Shown here: one piece after another, positions 24,401 to 38,288 of the stretch
Numbering within the stretch: the stretch's first letter is position 1
Layout: each line of letters opens with the position of its first letter
Assembly: GCA_032622095.1 (NCBI GenBank)
Contig: CP136066.1
Coordinates: forward strand, 54,714,609 to 54,778,608
Direction: 5' to 3'
Length of the DNA: 64,000 nucleotides
Source of the DNA: Siphonodentalium dalli
Lineage: Eukaryota > Mollusca > Scaphopoda > Gadilida > Siphonodentaliidae
Notes under the pieces: model-generated
What the model was told of the DNA's origin: nothing
Seen by the model: only the letters and a program-made list of their open reading frames with translations
The model's database searches: none
Made by a program: the position numbers and the translations under genes

Positions 24401-26289
24401 GTGGTACTGGACTGGGAACCAGTCATCTTATGGTTGAGTTAAAAGTTGATGTATACATTGCTTTATCGATTTTCAAGATCTTTTGACATAGAAAAGCTTC
24501 CTAGTCAGTTCCACTATTTGGTCAGTTCTGGTGTGATATGAAAACTAGCACTAGCCAGTAGTGGTGTTGGACTGGGAACCAGTCATCTTATGGTTGATTC
24601 AAAAGTTTATGTATCTATTTTCAAGATCTTTTGACAAAGAAAAGCTTCCAAGTCAGTTCCACTATTTGGTCAGAACTGGTGTGATATGAAAACTAGCACT
24701 AGCCAGTAGTGGTGTTGGACTGGGAACCAGTCATCCTATGGTTGAGTTAAAAGTTGATGTATACATTGGTTTATCGATTTTCAAGTTATTTTGACAGAGA
24801 AAAGCTTCCTAGTCAGTCCCACTAATTGGTCAGTTCTAGTGTGACATGAAAACTAGCACTAGTCAGTAGTGGTACTGGACTGGGAACCAGTCATCTTATG
24901 GTTGAGTTAAAAGTATGTCGTATATATTGGTTTAACAATTTTCAAGTTCTTTTGACAGAAAAGCTTCCCAGTCAGTCCCACTATTCGGTCAGTTCTGGTG
25001 ACATAAAAACTAGCACTAGTCAGTAGTGGTACTGGGAACCAGTCATCCTATGGTTGAGTCAAAAGTAGATGTATACATTGGTTTATCGATTTTCAAGATC
25101 TTTTGACAGAGAAAAGCTTCCTAGTCAGTCCCACTATTTGGTCAGTTCAGGTGTGAAATGAAAAATAGCACTGAGTTAAAAGTTGATGTATATATTGGTT
25201 AATCGATTTTCAAGTTATTTTGACAGAGAAAAGCTTCCTAGTCAGTCCCACTATTTGGTCAGTTCTAGTGTGACATGAAAACTAGCACTAGTCAGTAGTG
25301 GTACTGGACTGGGAACCAGTCATCTTATGGTTGAGTTAAAAGTTGATGTATACATTGGTTTATCGATTTTCAAGATCTTTTGACATAGAAAAGCTTCCTA
25401 GTCAGTTCCACTATTTGGTCAGTTCTGGTGTGATATGAAAACTAGCACTAGCCAGTAGTGGTGTTGGACTGGGAACCAGTCATCTTATGGTTGAATCAAA
25501 AGTTGATGTATATAATGGTTTATCTATTTTCAAGATCTTTTGACAGAGAAAAGCTTCCTAGTCAGTCCCACTATTTGGTCAGTTCTAGTGTGACATGAAA
25601 ACTAGCACTAGTCAGTAGTGGTACTGGACTGGGAACCAGTCATCCTACGGTTGAGTTAAAAGTTGATGTATATATTGGTTTATCGATTTTCAAGTTATTT
25701 TGACAGAGAAAAGCTTCCTAGTCAGTCCCACTATTTGGTCAGTTCTAGTGTGACATGAAAACTAGCACTAGTCAGTAGTGGTACTGGACTGGGAACCAGT
25801 CATCTTATGGTTGAGTTAAAAGTTGATGTATACATTGGTTTATCGATTTTCAAGATCTTTTGACAAAGAAAATCTTCCAAGTCAGTTCCACTATTTGGTC
25901 AGTTCTGGTGTGATATGAAAACTAGCACTAGCCAGTAGTGGTGTTGGACTGGGAACCAGTCATCTTATGGTTGAGTCAAAAGTTGATGTATATATATTGG
26001 TTTATCTACTTTCAAGATCTTTTGACAGAGAAAAGCTTCCTAGTCAGTCCCACTATTTGGTCAGTTCTGGTGTGAAATAAAACTAGCACTAGTCAGTAGT
26101 GGTACTGGACTGGGAACCAGTCATCCTATGGTTGAGTCAAAAGTTGATGTATATATTGGTTTATCGATTTTCAAGTTCTTTTGACAGAGAAACTCTTCCT
26201 AGTCAGTCCCACTATTTGGTCAGATCTGGTGTGAAATGAAAACTAGCACTAGTCAGTATTGGTACTGGACTGGGAACCAGTCATCTTAT
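21411..26289 (+). repeat. HindIII satellite array, about 31 monomers
   Basis: Long uninterrupted array. Block B identity fades near 22255. From there two subtypes largely alternate: one with CTAGTGTGACATG and GTACTGGAC, the other with CTGGTGTGATATG and GTGTTGGAC. A shortened GAAAAATAGCACTGAG monomer near 25160 lies within the array without a spacer before it, probably the scar of a lost or exchanged spacer edge. The array ends with the usual CAGATCTGG/CAGTATTGG monomer. Confidence 0.95.
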
Positions 26290-27012
26290 AGTTTAGTTAT
26301 CAGTCGACGTTTATATATGTTTGCCATTTTTTAAAGTTCTTTCAATAGAAAATATTATAACACCACTGGCTAGTGCTAGTCAAAACATTCTAATTTCTGG
26401 GATGCCTCAAAGAAAATAATACCTTTGTTCTTATTAACAACAACAGTATTAAAAATATATATAAAAGTCAGGAATGGACAAGATAAACTGTCAAATCTAC
26501 ATGATGAGCTGATACATGGCATTAACAGCTTAAGATGCTAATGTGTTTTGTCACATTGATTAGGTATTGTTTTGACAAGTCAACAACCACTGACATCAAA
26601 GCTGGAGCATTATGTGTCATTAGATAGTCTATTGTTTGTCACAAAGTGAGAACTTTTCACATCATTAGCAAGTTTGAAGTGAGGGTTTAAATATTCTGCA
26701 GAAACTAAATTTTCAGCATAACATCAACTGTAGTGGGCAGGAAAGCAGCTAGGATTTAATATTATAACAACTTGGGTTTTTTTTCAATATTGGATTATTT
26801 TAGGCATCCAAGCTTAAGGTAAGGTATATTAATTTTTTTATAATCTTAGATTTGTGTTTAAAATCAATCACAACACATTTTTTTTTTCGATTGTAAAATT
26901 TATGGATTTACATTTAATATCATTCATCCAAAAGTAACTTTTAAAATTAAACAAATGTCCTAAAAAAAAGTTAATAGAAACATTCAGTTGAAATTGTTCT
27001 GACATTCAAATT
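26290..27012 (+). repeat. Spacer copy 5 (short class, 723 bp)
   Basis: Short class but with GATGCCTCAAAG in place of GATGCTTCAAAG of copies 1-4, and AATAATACC. It is followed directly by a normal CTAGTGTGACATG monomer, unlike other short spacers, which suggests recombination at its 3' edge. Confidence 0.94.
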
Positions 27013-28291
27013 GGTTGAGTTAAAAGTTGATATATATATATTGGTTCATCAATTTTAAAGTTATTTTGACAGAGAAAAGCTTCCTAGTCAGTCCCACTAT
27101 TTGGTCAGTTCTAGTGTGACATGAAAACTAGCACTAGTCAGTAGTGGTACTGGACTGGGAACCAGTCATCCTATGGTTGAGTTAAAAGTTGATGTATACA
27201 TTGGTTTATCGATTTTCAAGATCTTTTGACAAAGAAAAGCTTCCAAGTCAGTTCCACTATTTGGTCAGTTCTGGTGTGATATGAAAACTAGCACTAGCCA
27301 GTAGTGGTGTTGGACTGGGAACCAGTCATCTTATGGTTGAGTCAAAAGTTGATGTATATATTGGTTTATCAATTTTCAAGTTATTTTGACAGAGAAAAGC
27401 TTCCTAGTCAGTCCCACTAATTGGTCAGTTCTAGTGTGACATGAAAACTAGCACTAGCCAGTAGTGGTACTGGACTGGGAACCAGTCATCTTATGGTTGA
27501 GTTAAAAGTATGTCGTATATATTGGTTTATCAATTTTCAAGTTCTTTTGACAGATAAGCTTCCCAGTCAGTCCAACTATTCGGTCAGTTCTGGTGACATA
27601 AAAACTAGCACTAGTCAGTAGTGGTACTGGACTGGGAACCAGTCATCCTATGGTTGAGTCAAAAGTTGATGTATACATTGGTTTATCGATTTTCAAGATC
27701 TTTTGACAGAGAAAAGCTTCCTAGTCAGTTCCACTATTTGGTCAGTTCTGGTGTGATATGAAAACTAGCACTAGCCAGTAGTGGTGTTGGACTGGGAACC
27801 AGTCATCTTATGGTTCAGTCAAAAGTTGATGTATATATTGGTTTATCAATTTTCAAGATCTTTTGAAAGAGAAAAGCTTCCTAGTCAGTCCCACTATTTG
27901 GTCAGTTCTAGTGTGACATGAAAACTAGCACTAGTCAGTAGTGGTACGGGACTGGGAACAAGTCATCTTATGGTTGCGTTAAAAGTTGATGTATACATTG
28001 GTTTATCGATTTTCAAGATCTTTTGACAGGGAAAAGCTTCCTAGTCAGTTCCACTATTTGGTCAGTTCTGGTGTGATATGAAAACTAGCACTAGCCAGTA
28101 GTGGTGTTGGACTGGGAACCAGTCATCTTATGGTTCAGTCAAAAGTTGATGTATATATTGGTTTATCAATTTTCAAGATCTTTTGAAAGAGAAAAGCTTC
28201 CTAGTCAGTCCCACTATTTGGTCAGTTCTAGTGTGACATGAAAACTAGCACTAGTCAGTAGTGGTACTGGACTGGGAACCAGTCATCTTAT
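27013..28291 (+). repeat. HindIII satellite array, about 8 monomers
   Basis: Shortest interval between full spacers (2002 bp start to start). Contains GACAGATAAGCTTCC, GAAAGAGAAAAG and GTACGGGAC variants. Unlike most arrays, the last monomer is an ordinary CTAGTGTGACATG type. Confidence 0.95.
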
Positions 28292-29076
28292 AGTTTAGTT
28301 ACCAGTCGACGTTTATATATGTTTGCCATTTTTTAAAGTTCTTTCAATAGAAAATAGTATAACACCACTGGCTAGTGCTAGTCAAAACATTCTAATTTCT
28401 GGGATGCTTCAAAGAAAATAACACCTTTGTTCTTATTAACAACAGTACTAAAAATATATATAAAAGTCAGGAATGGACAAGATAAACTGTCAAATCTACA
28501 TGATGAGCTGATACATGGCATTAACAGCATAAGATGCTAATGTGTTTTGTCACATTGATTAGGTATTGTTTTGACAAGTCAACAACCACTGACATCAAAG
28601 CTGGAGCATTATGTGTCATTAGATAGTCTATTGTTTGTCACAAAGTGAGAACTTTTCACATCATTAGCAAGTTTGAAGTGAGGGTTTAAATATTCTGCAG
28701 AAACTAAATTTTCAGCATAACATCAACTGTAGTGGGCAGGAAAGCAGCTAGGATTTAATATTATAACAACTTGGGTTTTTTTTCAACATTGGATTATTTT
28801 AGGCATCCAAGCTTAAGGTAAGGTATATTAATTTTTTTATAATCTTAGATTTGTGTTTAAAATCAATCACAACACATTTTTTTTTTCGATTGTAAAATTT
28901 ATGGATTTACATTTAATATCATTCATCCAAAAGTAACTCTTAAAATTAAACAAATGTCCTAAAAAAAAGTAAAACTATAGAAAAAATTTAAGAAAAATAT
29001 TAAATTGAAATGTTATGACATTCAAATTTGAGTTTAAATAGAAACATTCAGTTGAAATTGTTCTGACATTCAAATT
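28292..29076 (+). repeat. Spacer copy 6 (long class, about 785 bp)
   Basis: Carries an extra ~62 bp after the A8 run (AAAACTATAGAAAAAATTT and an imperfect extra copy of the CATTCAAATT region). It lacks 3 bp in the AACAACAACAG tract and has AACAGCATAAG where other classes have AACAGCTTAAG. Confidence 0.94.
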
Positions 29077-32000
29077 GGTTAAGTTAAAAGTTGATATATA
29101 TATATTGGTTAATCGATTTTAAAGTTATTTTGACAGAGAAAAGCTTCCTAGTCAGTCCCACTATTTGGTCAGTTCAGGTGTGAAATGAAAAATAGCACTG
29201 AGTTAAAAGTTGATGTATATATTGGTTAATCGATTTTCAAGTTATTTTGACGGAGAAAAGCTTCCTAGTCAGTCCCACTATTTGGTCAGTTCTAGTGAGA
29301 CATGAAAACTAGCACTAGTCAGTAGTGGTACTGGACTGGGAACCAGTCATCTTATGGTTGAGTTAAAAGTATGTCGTATATATTGGTTTAACAATTTTCA
29401 AGTTCTTTTGACAGAAAAGCTTCCCAGTCAGTCCCACTATTCGGTCAGTTCTGGTGACATAAAAACTAGCACTAGTCAGTAGTGGTACTGGACTGGGAAC
29501 CAGTCATCCTATGGTTGAGTCAAAAGTTGATGTATACATTGGTTTATCGATTTTCAAGATCTTTTGACAGAGAAAAGCTTCCTAGTCAGTTCCACTATTT
29601 GGTCAGTTCTGGTGTGATATGAAAACTAGCACTAGCCAGTAGTGGTATTGGACTGGGAACCAGTCATCTTATGGTTGAGTCAAAAGTTGATGTATATATT
29701 GGTTTATCTATTTTCAAGATCTTTTGACAGAGAAAAGCTTCCTAGTCAGTCCCACTATTTGGTCAGTTCTAGTGTGACATGAAAACTAGCACTAGTCAGT
29801 AGTGGTACTGGACTGGGAACAAGTCATCTTATGGTTGAGTTATAAGTTGATGTACACATTGGTTTATCGATTTTCAAGATCTTTTGACATAGAAAAGCTT
29901 CTTAGTCAGTTCCACTATTTGGTCAGTTCTGGTGTGATATGAAAACTAGCACTAGCCAGTAGTGGTGTTGGACTGGGAACCAGTCATCTTATGGTTGAAT
30001 CAAAAGTTGATGTATATAATGGTTTATCTATTTTCAAGATCTTTTGACAGAGAAAAGCTTCCTAGTCAGTCCCACTATTTGGTCAGTTCTAGTGTGACAT
30101 GAAAACTAGCACTAGTCAGTAGTGGTACTGGACTGGGAACCAGTCATCCTACGGTTGAGTTAAAAGTTGATGTATATATTGGTTTATCGATTTTCAAGTT
30201 ATTTTGACAGAGAAAAGCTTCCTAGTCAGTCCCACTAATTGGTCAGTTCTAGTGTGACATGAAAACTAGCACTAGTCAGTAGTGGTACTGGACTGGGAAC
30301 CAGTCATCTTATGGTTGAGTTAAAAGTATGTCGTATATATTGGTTTAACAATTTTCAAGTTCTTTTGACAGAAAAGCTTCCCAGTCAGTCCCACTATTCG
30401 GTCAGTTCTGGTGACATAAAAACTAGCACTAGTCAGTAGTGGTACTGGACTGGGAACCAGTCATCCTATGGTTGAGTCAAAAGTTGATGTATACATTGGT
30501 TTATCGATTTTCAAGATCTTTTGACAGAGAAAAGCTTCCTAGTCAGTTCCACTATTTGGTCAGTTCTGGTGTGATATGAAAACTAGCACTAGCCAGGTGT
30601 GGTATTGGACTGGGAACCAGTCATCTTATGGTTGAGTCAAAAGTTGATGTATATATTGGTTTATCTATTTTCAAGATCTTTTGACAGAGAAAAGCTTCCT
30701 AGTCAGTCCCACTATTTGGTCAGTTCTAGTGTGACAATGAAAACTAGCACTAGTCAGTAGTGGTACTGGACTGGGAACCAGTCATCTTATGGTTGAGTTA
30801 AAAGTTGATGTATACATTGGTTTATCGATTTTCAAGATCTTTTGACATAGAAAAGCTTCCTAGTCAGTTCCACTATTTGGTCAGTTCTGGTGTGATATGA
30901 AAACTAGCACTAGCCAGTAGTGGTGTTGGACTGAGAACCAGTCATCTTATGGTTGAGTCAAAAGTTTATGTATCTATTTTCAAGATCTTTTGACAAAGAA
31001 AAGCTTCCAAGTCAGTTCCACTATTTGGTCAGTTCTGGTGTGATATGAAAACTAGCACTAGCCAGTAGTGGTGTTGGACTGGGAACCAGTCATCTTATGG
31101 TTGAGTCAAAAGTTGATGTATATATATTGGTTTATCTACTTTCAAGATCTTTTGACAGAGAAAAGCTTCCTAGTCAGTCCCACTATTTGGTCAGTTCTAG
31201 TGTGATATGAAACTAGCACTAGTCAGTAGTGGTACTGGACTGGGAACCAGTCATCTTATGGTTGAGTCAAAAGTTTATGTATATAATGGTTTATCAATTT
31301 TCAAGATCTTTTGACAGAGAAAAGCTTCCTAGTCAGTCCCACTATTTGGTCAGTTCTAGTGTGATATGAAACTAGCACTAGTCAGTAGTGGTACTGGACT
31401 GGGAACCAGTCATCTTATGGTTGAGTCAAAAGTTTATGTATATAATGGTTTATCAATTTTCAAGATCTTTTGACAGAGAAAAGCTTCCTAGTCAGTCCCA
31501 CTATTTGGTCAGTTCTAGTGTGACATGAAAACTAGCACTAGTCAGTAGTGGCACTGGACTGGGAACCAGTCATCGTACGGTTGAGTTAAAAGTTGATGTA
31601 TATATAGTTTTATCGATTTTCAAGTTATTTTGACAGAGAAAAGCTTCCTAGTCAGTCCCACTAATTGGTCAGTTCTAGTGAGACATGAAAACTAGCACTA
31701 GTCAGTAGTGGTACTGGACTGGGAACCAGTCATCTTATGGTTGAGTTAAAAGTATGTCGTATATATTGGTTTAACAATTTTCAAGTTCTTTTGACAGAAA
31801 AGCTTCCCAGTCAGTCCCACTATTCGGTCAGTTCTGGTGACATAAAAACTAGCACTAGTCAGTAGTGGTACTGGACTGGGAACCAGTCATCCTATGGTTG
31901 AGTCAAAAGTTGATGTATACATTGGTTTATCGATTTTCAAGATCTTTTGACAGAGAAAAGCTTCCTAGTCAGTTCCACTATTTGGTCAGTTCTGGTGTGA

Positions 32001-33652
32001 TATGAAAACTAGCACTAGCCAGTAGTGGTATTGGACTGGGAACCAGTCATCTTATGGTTGAGTCAAAAGTTGATGTATATATTGGTTTATCTATTTTCAA
32101 GATCTTTTGACAGAGAAAAGCTTCCTAGTCAGTCCCACTATTTGGTCAGTTCTAGTGTGACATGAAAACTAGCACTAGTCAGTAGTGGTACTGGACTGGG
32201 AACCAGTCATCTTATGGTTGAGTTAAAAGTTGATGTATACATTGGTTTATCGATTTTCAAGATCTTTTGACATAGAAAAGCTTCCTAGTCAGTTCCACTA
32301 TTTGGTCAGTTCTGGTGTGATATGAAAACTAGCACTAGCCAGTAGTGGTGTTGGACTGGGAACCAGTCATCTTATGGTTGAATCAAAAGTTGATGTATAT
32401 AATGGTTTATCTATTTTCAAGATCTTTTGACAGAGAAAAGCTTCCTAGTCAGTCCCACTATTTGGTCAGTTCTAGTGTGACATGAAAACTAGCACTAGTC
32501 AGTAGTGGTACTGGACTGGGAACCAGTCATCCTACGGTTGAGTTAAAAGTTGATGTATATATTGGTTTATCGATTTTCAAGTTATTTTGACAGAGAAAAG
32601 CTTCCTAGTCAGTCCCACTAATTGGTCAGTTCTAGTGTGACATGAAAACTAGCACTAGTCAGTAGTGGTACTGGACTGGGAAGCAGTAATCTTATGGTTG
32701 AGTTAAAAGTATGTCGTATATATTGGTTTAACAATTTTCAAGTTCTTTTGACAGAAAAGCTTCCCAGTCAGTCCCACTATTCGGTCAGTTCTGGTGACAT
32801 AAAAACTAGCACTAGTCAGTAGTGGTACTGGACTGGGAACCAGTCATCCTATGGTTGAGTCAAAAGTTGATGTATACATTGGTTTATCGATTTTCAAGAT
32901 CTTTTGACAGAGAAAAGCTTCCTAGTCAGTTCCACTATTTGGTCAGTTCTGGTGTGATATGAAAACTAGCACTAGTCAGTAGTGGTGTTGGACCGGGAAC
33001 CAGTCATCTTATGGTAGAGTCAAAAGTTGATGTATATATTGGTTAATCGATTTTCAAGTTATTTTGACAGAGAAAAGCTTCCTAGTCAGTCCCACTATTT
33101 GGTCAGTTCTAGTGTGACATGAAAACTAGCACTAGTCAGTAGTGGCACTGGACTGGGAACCAGTCATCCTATGGTTGAATCAAAAGTTGATGTAAATAAT
33201 GGTTTATCTATTTTCAAGATCTTTTGACAGAGAAAAGCTTCCTAGTCAGTCCCACTATTTGGTCAGTTCTAGTGTGACATGAAAACTAGCACTAGTCAGT
33301 AGTGGTACTGGACTGGGAACCAGTCATCCTATGGTTGAGTCAAAAGTTGATGTATACATTGGTTTATCGATTTTCAAGATCTTTTGACAGGGAAAAGCTT
33401 CCTAGTCAGTTCCACTATTTGGTCAGTTCTGGTGTGATATGAAAACTAGCACTAGCCAGTAGTGGTGTTGGACTGGGAACCAGTCATCTTATGGTTCAGT
33501 CAAAAGTTGATGTATATATTGGTTTATCAATTTTCAAGATCTTTTGAAAGAGAAAAGCTTCCTAGTCAGTCCCACTATTTGGTCAGTTCTAGTGTGACAT
33601 GAAAACTAGCACTAGTCAGTAGTGGTACTGGACTGGGAACCAGTCATCTTAT
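29077..33652 (+). repeat. HindIII satellite array, about 29 monomers
   Basis: Opens with the shortened GAAAAATAGCACTGAG monomer. Contains hexamer units marked by CCTACGG/GTACGG at 30152, 31578 and 32535. Two consecutive monomers near 31200-31440 carry GATATGAAACTAGC and match each other. Odd variants include CCAGGTGTGG near 30595 and GACAATGAAAAC near 30734. Confidence 0.95.
31578..32534 (+). repeat. 6-monomer higher-order unit, 957 bp
   Basis: The marker TACGGTTGAGTT recurs exactly 957 bp later at 32535. The same 957-bp spacing is found at 35341/36298 and 43168/44125. The unit includes the 156-bp subtype (CTATTCGG, GGTGACATAAAAAC). Confidence 0.85.
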
Positions 33653-34436
33653 AGTTTAGTTATCAGTCGACGTTTATATATGTTTGCCATTTTTTAAAGT
33701 TCTTTCAATAGAAAATAGTATAACACCACTGGCTAGTGCTAGTCAAAACATTCTAATTTCTGGGATGCTTCAAAGAAAATAACACCTTTGTTCTTATTAA
33801 CAACAGTACTAAAAATATATATAAAAGTCAGGAATGGACAAGATAAACTGTCAAATCTACATGATGAGCTGATACATGGCATTAACAGCATAAGATGCTA
33901 ATGTGTTTTGTCACATTGATTAGGTATTGTTTTGACAAGTCAACAACCACTGACATCAAAGCTGGAGCATTATGTGTCATTAGATAGTCTATTGTTTGTC
34001 ACAAAGTGAGAACTTTTCACATCATTAGCAAGTTTGAAGTGAGGGTTTAAATATTCTGCAGAAACTAAATTTTCAGCATAACATCAACTGTAGTGGGCAG
34101 GAAAGCAGCTAGGATTTAATATTATAACAACTTGGGTTTTTTTTCAATATTGGATTATTTTAGGCATCCAAGCTTAAGGTAAGGTATATTAATTTTTTTA
34201 TAATCTTAGATTTGTGTTTAAAATCAATCACAACACATTTTTTTTTTCGATTGTAAAATTTATGGATTTACATTTAATATCATTCATCCAAAAGTAACTC
34301 TTAAAATTAAACAAATGTCCTAAAAAAAGTAAAACTATAGAAAAAATTTAAGAAAAATATTAAATTGAAATGTTTTGACATTCAAATTTGAGTTTAAATA
34401 GAAACATTCAGTTGAAATTGTTCTGACATTCAAATT
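33653..34436 (+). repeat. Spacer copy 7 (long class, 784 bp)
   Basis: Closest to copy 6, 5361 bp upstream (shared AACAGCATAAG and GAAAATAGTATAAC), with one A fewer in the A-run. It reads TTTCAATATTGG, like copy 5, which hints at exchange between spacer copies. Confidence 0.94.
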
Positions 34437-37400
34437 GGTTGAGTTAAAAGTTGATATATATATATTGGTTAATCGATTTTAAAGTTATTTTGACAGAGAA
34501 AAGCTTCCTAGTCAGTCCCACTATTTGGTCAGTTCAGGTGTGAAATGAAAAATAGCACTGAGTTAAAAGTTGATGTAATCGATTTTCAAGTTATTTTGAC
34601 AGAGAAAAGCTTCCTAGTCAGTCCCACTATTTGGTCAGTTCTAGTGTGACATGAAAACTAGCACTAGTCAGTAGTGGTACTGGACTGGGAACCAGTCATC
34701 CTACGGTTGAGTTAAAAGTTGATGTATATATTGGTTTATCGATTTTCAAGTTATTTTGACAGAGAAAAGCTTCCTAGTCAGTCCCACTAATTGGTCAGTT
34801 CTAGTGTGACATGAAAACTAGCACTAGTCAGTAGTGGTACTGGACTGGGAACCAGTCATCTTATGGTTGAGTTAAAAGTATGTCGTATATATTGGTTTAA
34901 CAATTTTCAAGTTCTTTTGACAGAAAAGCTTCCCAGTCAGTCCCACTATTCGGTCAGTTCTGGTGACATAAAAACTAGCACTAGTCAGTAGTGGTACTGG
35001 ACTGGGAACCAGTCATCCTATGGTTGAGTCAAAAGTTGATGTATACATTGGTTTATCGATTTTCAAGATCTTTTGACAGAGAAAAGCTTCCTAGTCAGTT
35101 CCACTATTTGGTCAGTTCTGGTGTGATATGAAAACTAGCACTAGCCAGTTGTGGTATTGGACTGGGAACCAGTCATCTTATGGTTGAGTCAAAAGTTGAT
35201 GTATATATTGGTTTATCTATTTTCAAGATCTTTTGACAGAGAAAAGCTTCCTAGTCAGTCCCACTATTTGGTCAGTTCTAGTGTGACATGAAAACTAGCA
35301 CTAGTCAGTAGTGGTACTGGACTGGGAACCAGTCATCCTACGGTTGAGTTAAAAGTTGATGTATATATTGGTTTATCGATTTTCAAGTTATTTTGACAGA
35401 GAAAAGCTTCCTAGTCAGTCCCACTAATTGGTCAGATCTAGTGAGACATGAAAACTAGCACTAGTCAGTAGTGGTACTGGACTGGGAACCAGTCATCTTA
35501 TGGTTGAGTTAAAAGTATGTCGTATATATTGGTTTAACAATTTTCAAGTTCTTTTGACAGAAAAGCTTCCCAGTCAGTCCCACTATTCGGTCAGTTCTGG
35601 TGACATAAAAACTAGCACTAGTCAGTAGTGGTACTGGACTGGGAACCAGTCATCCTATGGTTGAGTCAAAAGTTGATGTATACATTGGTTTATCGATTTT
35701 CAAGATCTTTTGATAGAGAAAAGCTTCCTAGTCAGTTCCACTATTTGGTCAGTTCTGGTGTGATATGAAAACTAGCACTAGCCAGTAGTGGTATTGGACT
35801 GGGAACCAGTCATCTTATGGTTGAGTCAAAAGTTGATGTATATATTGGTTTATCTATTTTCAAGATCTTTTGACAGAGAAAAGCTTCCTAGTCAGTCCCA
35901 CTATTTGGTCAGTTCTAGTGTGACATGAAAACTAGCACTAGTCAGTAGTGGTACTGGACTGGGAACCAGTCATCTTATGGTTGAGTTAAAAGTTGATGTA
36001 TACATTGGTTTATCGATTTTCAAGATCTTTTGACATAGAAAAGCTTCCTAGTCAGTTCCACTATTTGGTCAGTTCTGGTGTGATATGAAAACTAGCACTA
36101 GCCAGTAGTGGTGTTGGACTGGGAACCAGTCATCTTATGGTTGAATCAAAAGTTGATGTATATAATGGTTTATCTATTTTCAAGATCTTTTGACAGAGAA
36201 AAGCTTCCTAGTCAGTCCCACTATTTGGTCAGTTCTAGTGTGACATGAAAACTAGCACTAGTCAGTAGTGGTACTGGACTGGGAACCAGTCATCCTACGG
36301 TTGAGTTAAAAGTTGATGTATATATTGGTTTATCGATTTTCAAGTTATTTTGACAGAGAAAAGCTTCCTAGTCAGTCCCACTAATTGGTCAGTTCTAGTG
36401 TGACATGAAAACTAGCACTAGTCAGTAGTGGTACTGGACTGGGAACCAGTCATCTTATGGTTGAGTTAAAAGTATGTCGTATATATTGGTTTAACAATTT
36501 TCAAGTTCTTTTGACAGAAAAGCTTCCCAGTCAGTCCCACTATTCGGTCAGTTCTGGTGACATAAAAACTAGCACTAGTCAGTAGTGGTACTGGACTGGG
36601 AACCAGTCATCCTATGGTTGAGTCAAAAGTTGATGTATACATTGGTTTATCGATTTTCAAGATCTTTTGACAGAGAAAAGCTTCCTAGTCAGTTCCACTA
36701 TTTGGTCAGTTCTGGTGTGATATGAAAACTAGCACTAGCCAGTAGTGGTATTGGACTGGGAACCAGTCATCTTATGGTTGAGTCAAAAGTTGATGTATAT
36801 ATTGGTTTATCTATTTTCAAGATCTTTTGACAGAGAAAAGCTTCCTAGTCAGTCCCACTATTTGGTCAGTTCTAGTGTGACATGAAAACTAGCACTAGTC
36901 AGTAGTGGTACTGGACTGGGAACCAGTCATCTTATGGTTGAGTTAAAAGTTGATGTATACATTGGTTTATCGATTTTCAAGATCTTTTGACATAGAAAAG
37001 CTTCCTAGTCAGTTCCACTATTTGGTCAGTTCTGGTGTGATATGAAAACTAGCACTAGCCAGTAGTGGTGTTGGACTGGGAACCAGTCATCTTATGGTTG
37101 AGTCAAAAGTTTATGTATCTATTTTCAAGATCTTTTGACAAAGAAAAGCTTCCAAGTCAGTTCCACTATTTGGTCAGTTCTGGTGTGATATGAAAACTAG
37201 CACTAGCCAGTAGTGGTGTTGGACTGGGAACCAGTCATCTTATGGTTGAGTCAAAAGTTGATGTATATATATTGGTTTATCTACTTTCAAGATCTTTTGA
37301 CAGAGAAAAGCTTCCTAGTCAGTCCCACTATTTGGTCAGTTCTGGTGTGAAATGAAAACTAGCACTAGTCAGTAGTGGTACTGGACTGGGAACCAGTCAT

Positions 37401-37565
37401 CCTATGGTTGAGTCAAAAGTTGATGTATATATTGGTTTATCGATTTTCAAGTTCTTTTGACAGAGAAACTCTTCCTAGTCAGTCCCACTATTTGGTCAGA
37501 TCTGGTGTGAAATGAAAACTAGCACTAGTCAGTATTGGTACTGGACTGGGAACCAGTCATCGTAT
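34437..37565 (+). repeat. HindIII satellite array, about 20 monomers
   Basis: Begins with a doubly shortened monomer (GTTGATGTAATCGATT, near 34576, missing the TATATTGG part). Contains the 957-bp hexamer pair 35341/36298. It ends with a HindIII-less monomer (GAAACTCTTCC) and ATCGTATAG at the spacer edge. Confidence 0.95.
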
Positions 37566-38288
37566 AGTTTAGTTATCAGTCGACGTTTATATATGTTTGC
37601 CATTTTTTAAAGTTCTTTCAATAGAAAATATTATAACACCACTGGCTAGTGCTAGTCAAAACATTCTAATTTCTGGGATGCCTCAAAGAAAATAACACCT
37701 TTGTTCTTATTAACAACAACAGTACTAAAAATATATATAAAAGTCAGGAATGGACAAGATAAACTGTCAAATCTACATGATGAGCTGATACATGGCATTA
37801 ACAGCTTAAGATGCTAATGTGTTTTGTCACATTGATTAGGTATTGTTTTGACAAGTCAACAACCACTGACATCAAAGCTGGAGCATTATGTGTCATTAGA
37901 TAGTCTATTGTTTGTCACAAAGTGAGAACTTTTCACATCATTAGCAAGTTTGAAGTGAGGGTTTAAATATTCTGCAGAAACTAAATTTTCAGCATAACAT
38001 CAACTGTAGTGGGCAGGAAAGCAGCTAGGATTTAATATTATAACAACTTGGGTTTTTTTTCAACATTGGATTATTTTAGGCATCCAAGCTTAAGGTAAGG
38101 TATATTAATTTTTTTATAATCTTAGATTTGTGTTTAAAATCAATCACAACACATTTTTTTTTTCGATTGTAAAATTTATGGATTTACATTTAATATCATT
38201 CATCCAAAAGTAACTTTTAAAATTAAACAAATGTCCTAAAAAAAAGTTAATAGAAACATTCAGTTGAAATTGTTCTGACATTCAAATT
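37566..38288 (+). repeat. Spacer copy 8 (short class, 723 bp)
   Basis: Short class with GATGCCTCAAAG and AACAACAGTACTAAAAAT. Pairs with copy 10 as block C/D homologues. Confidence 0.94.
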
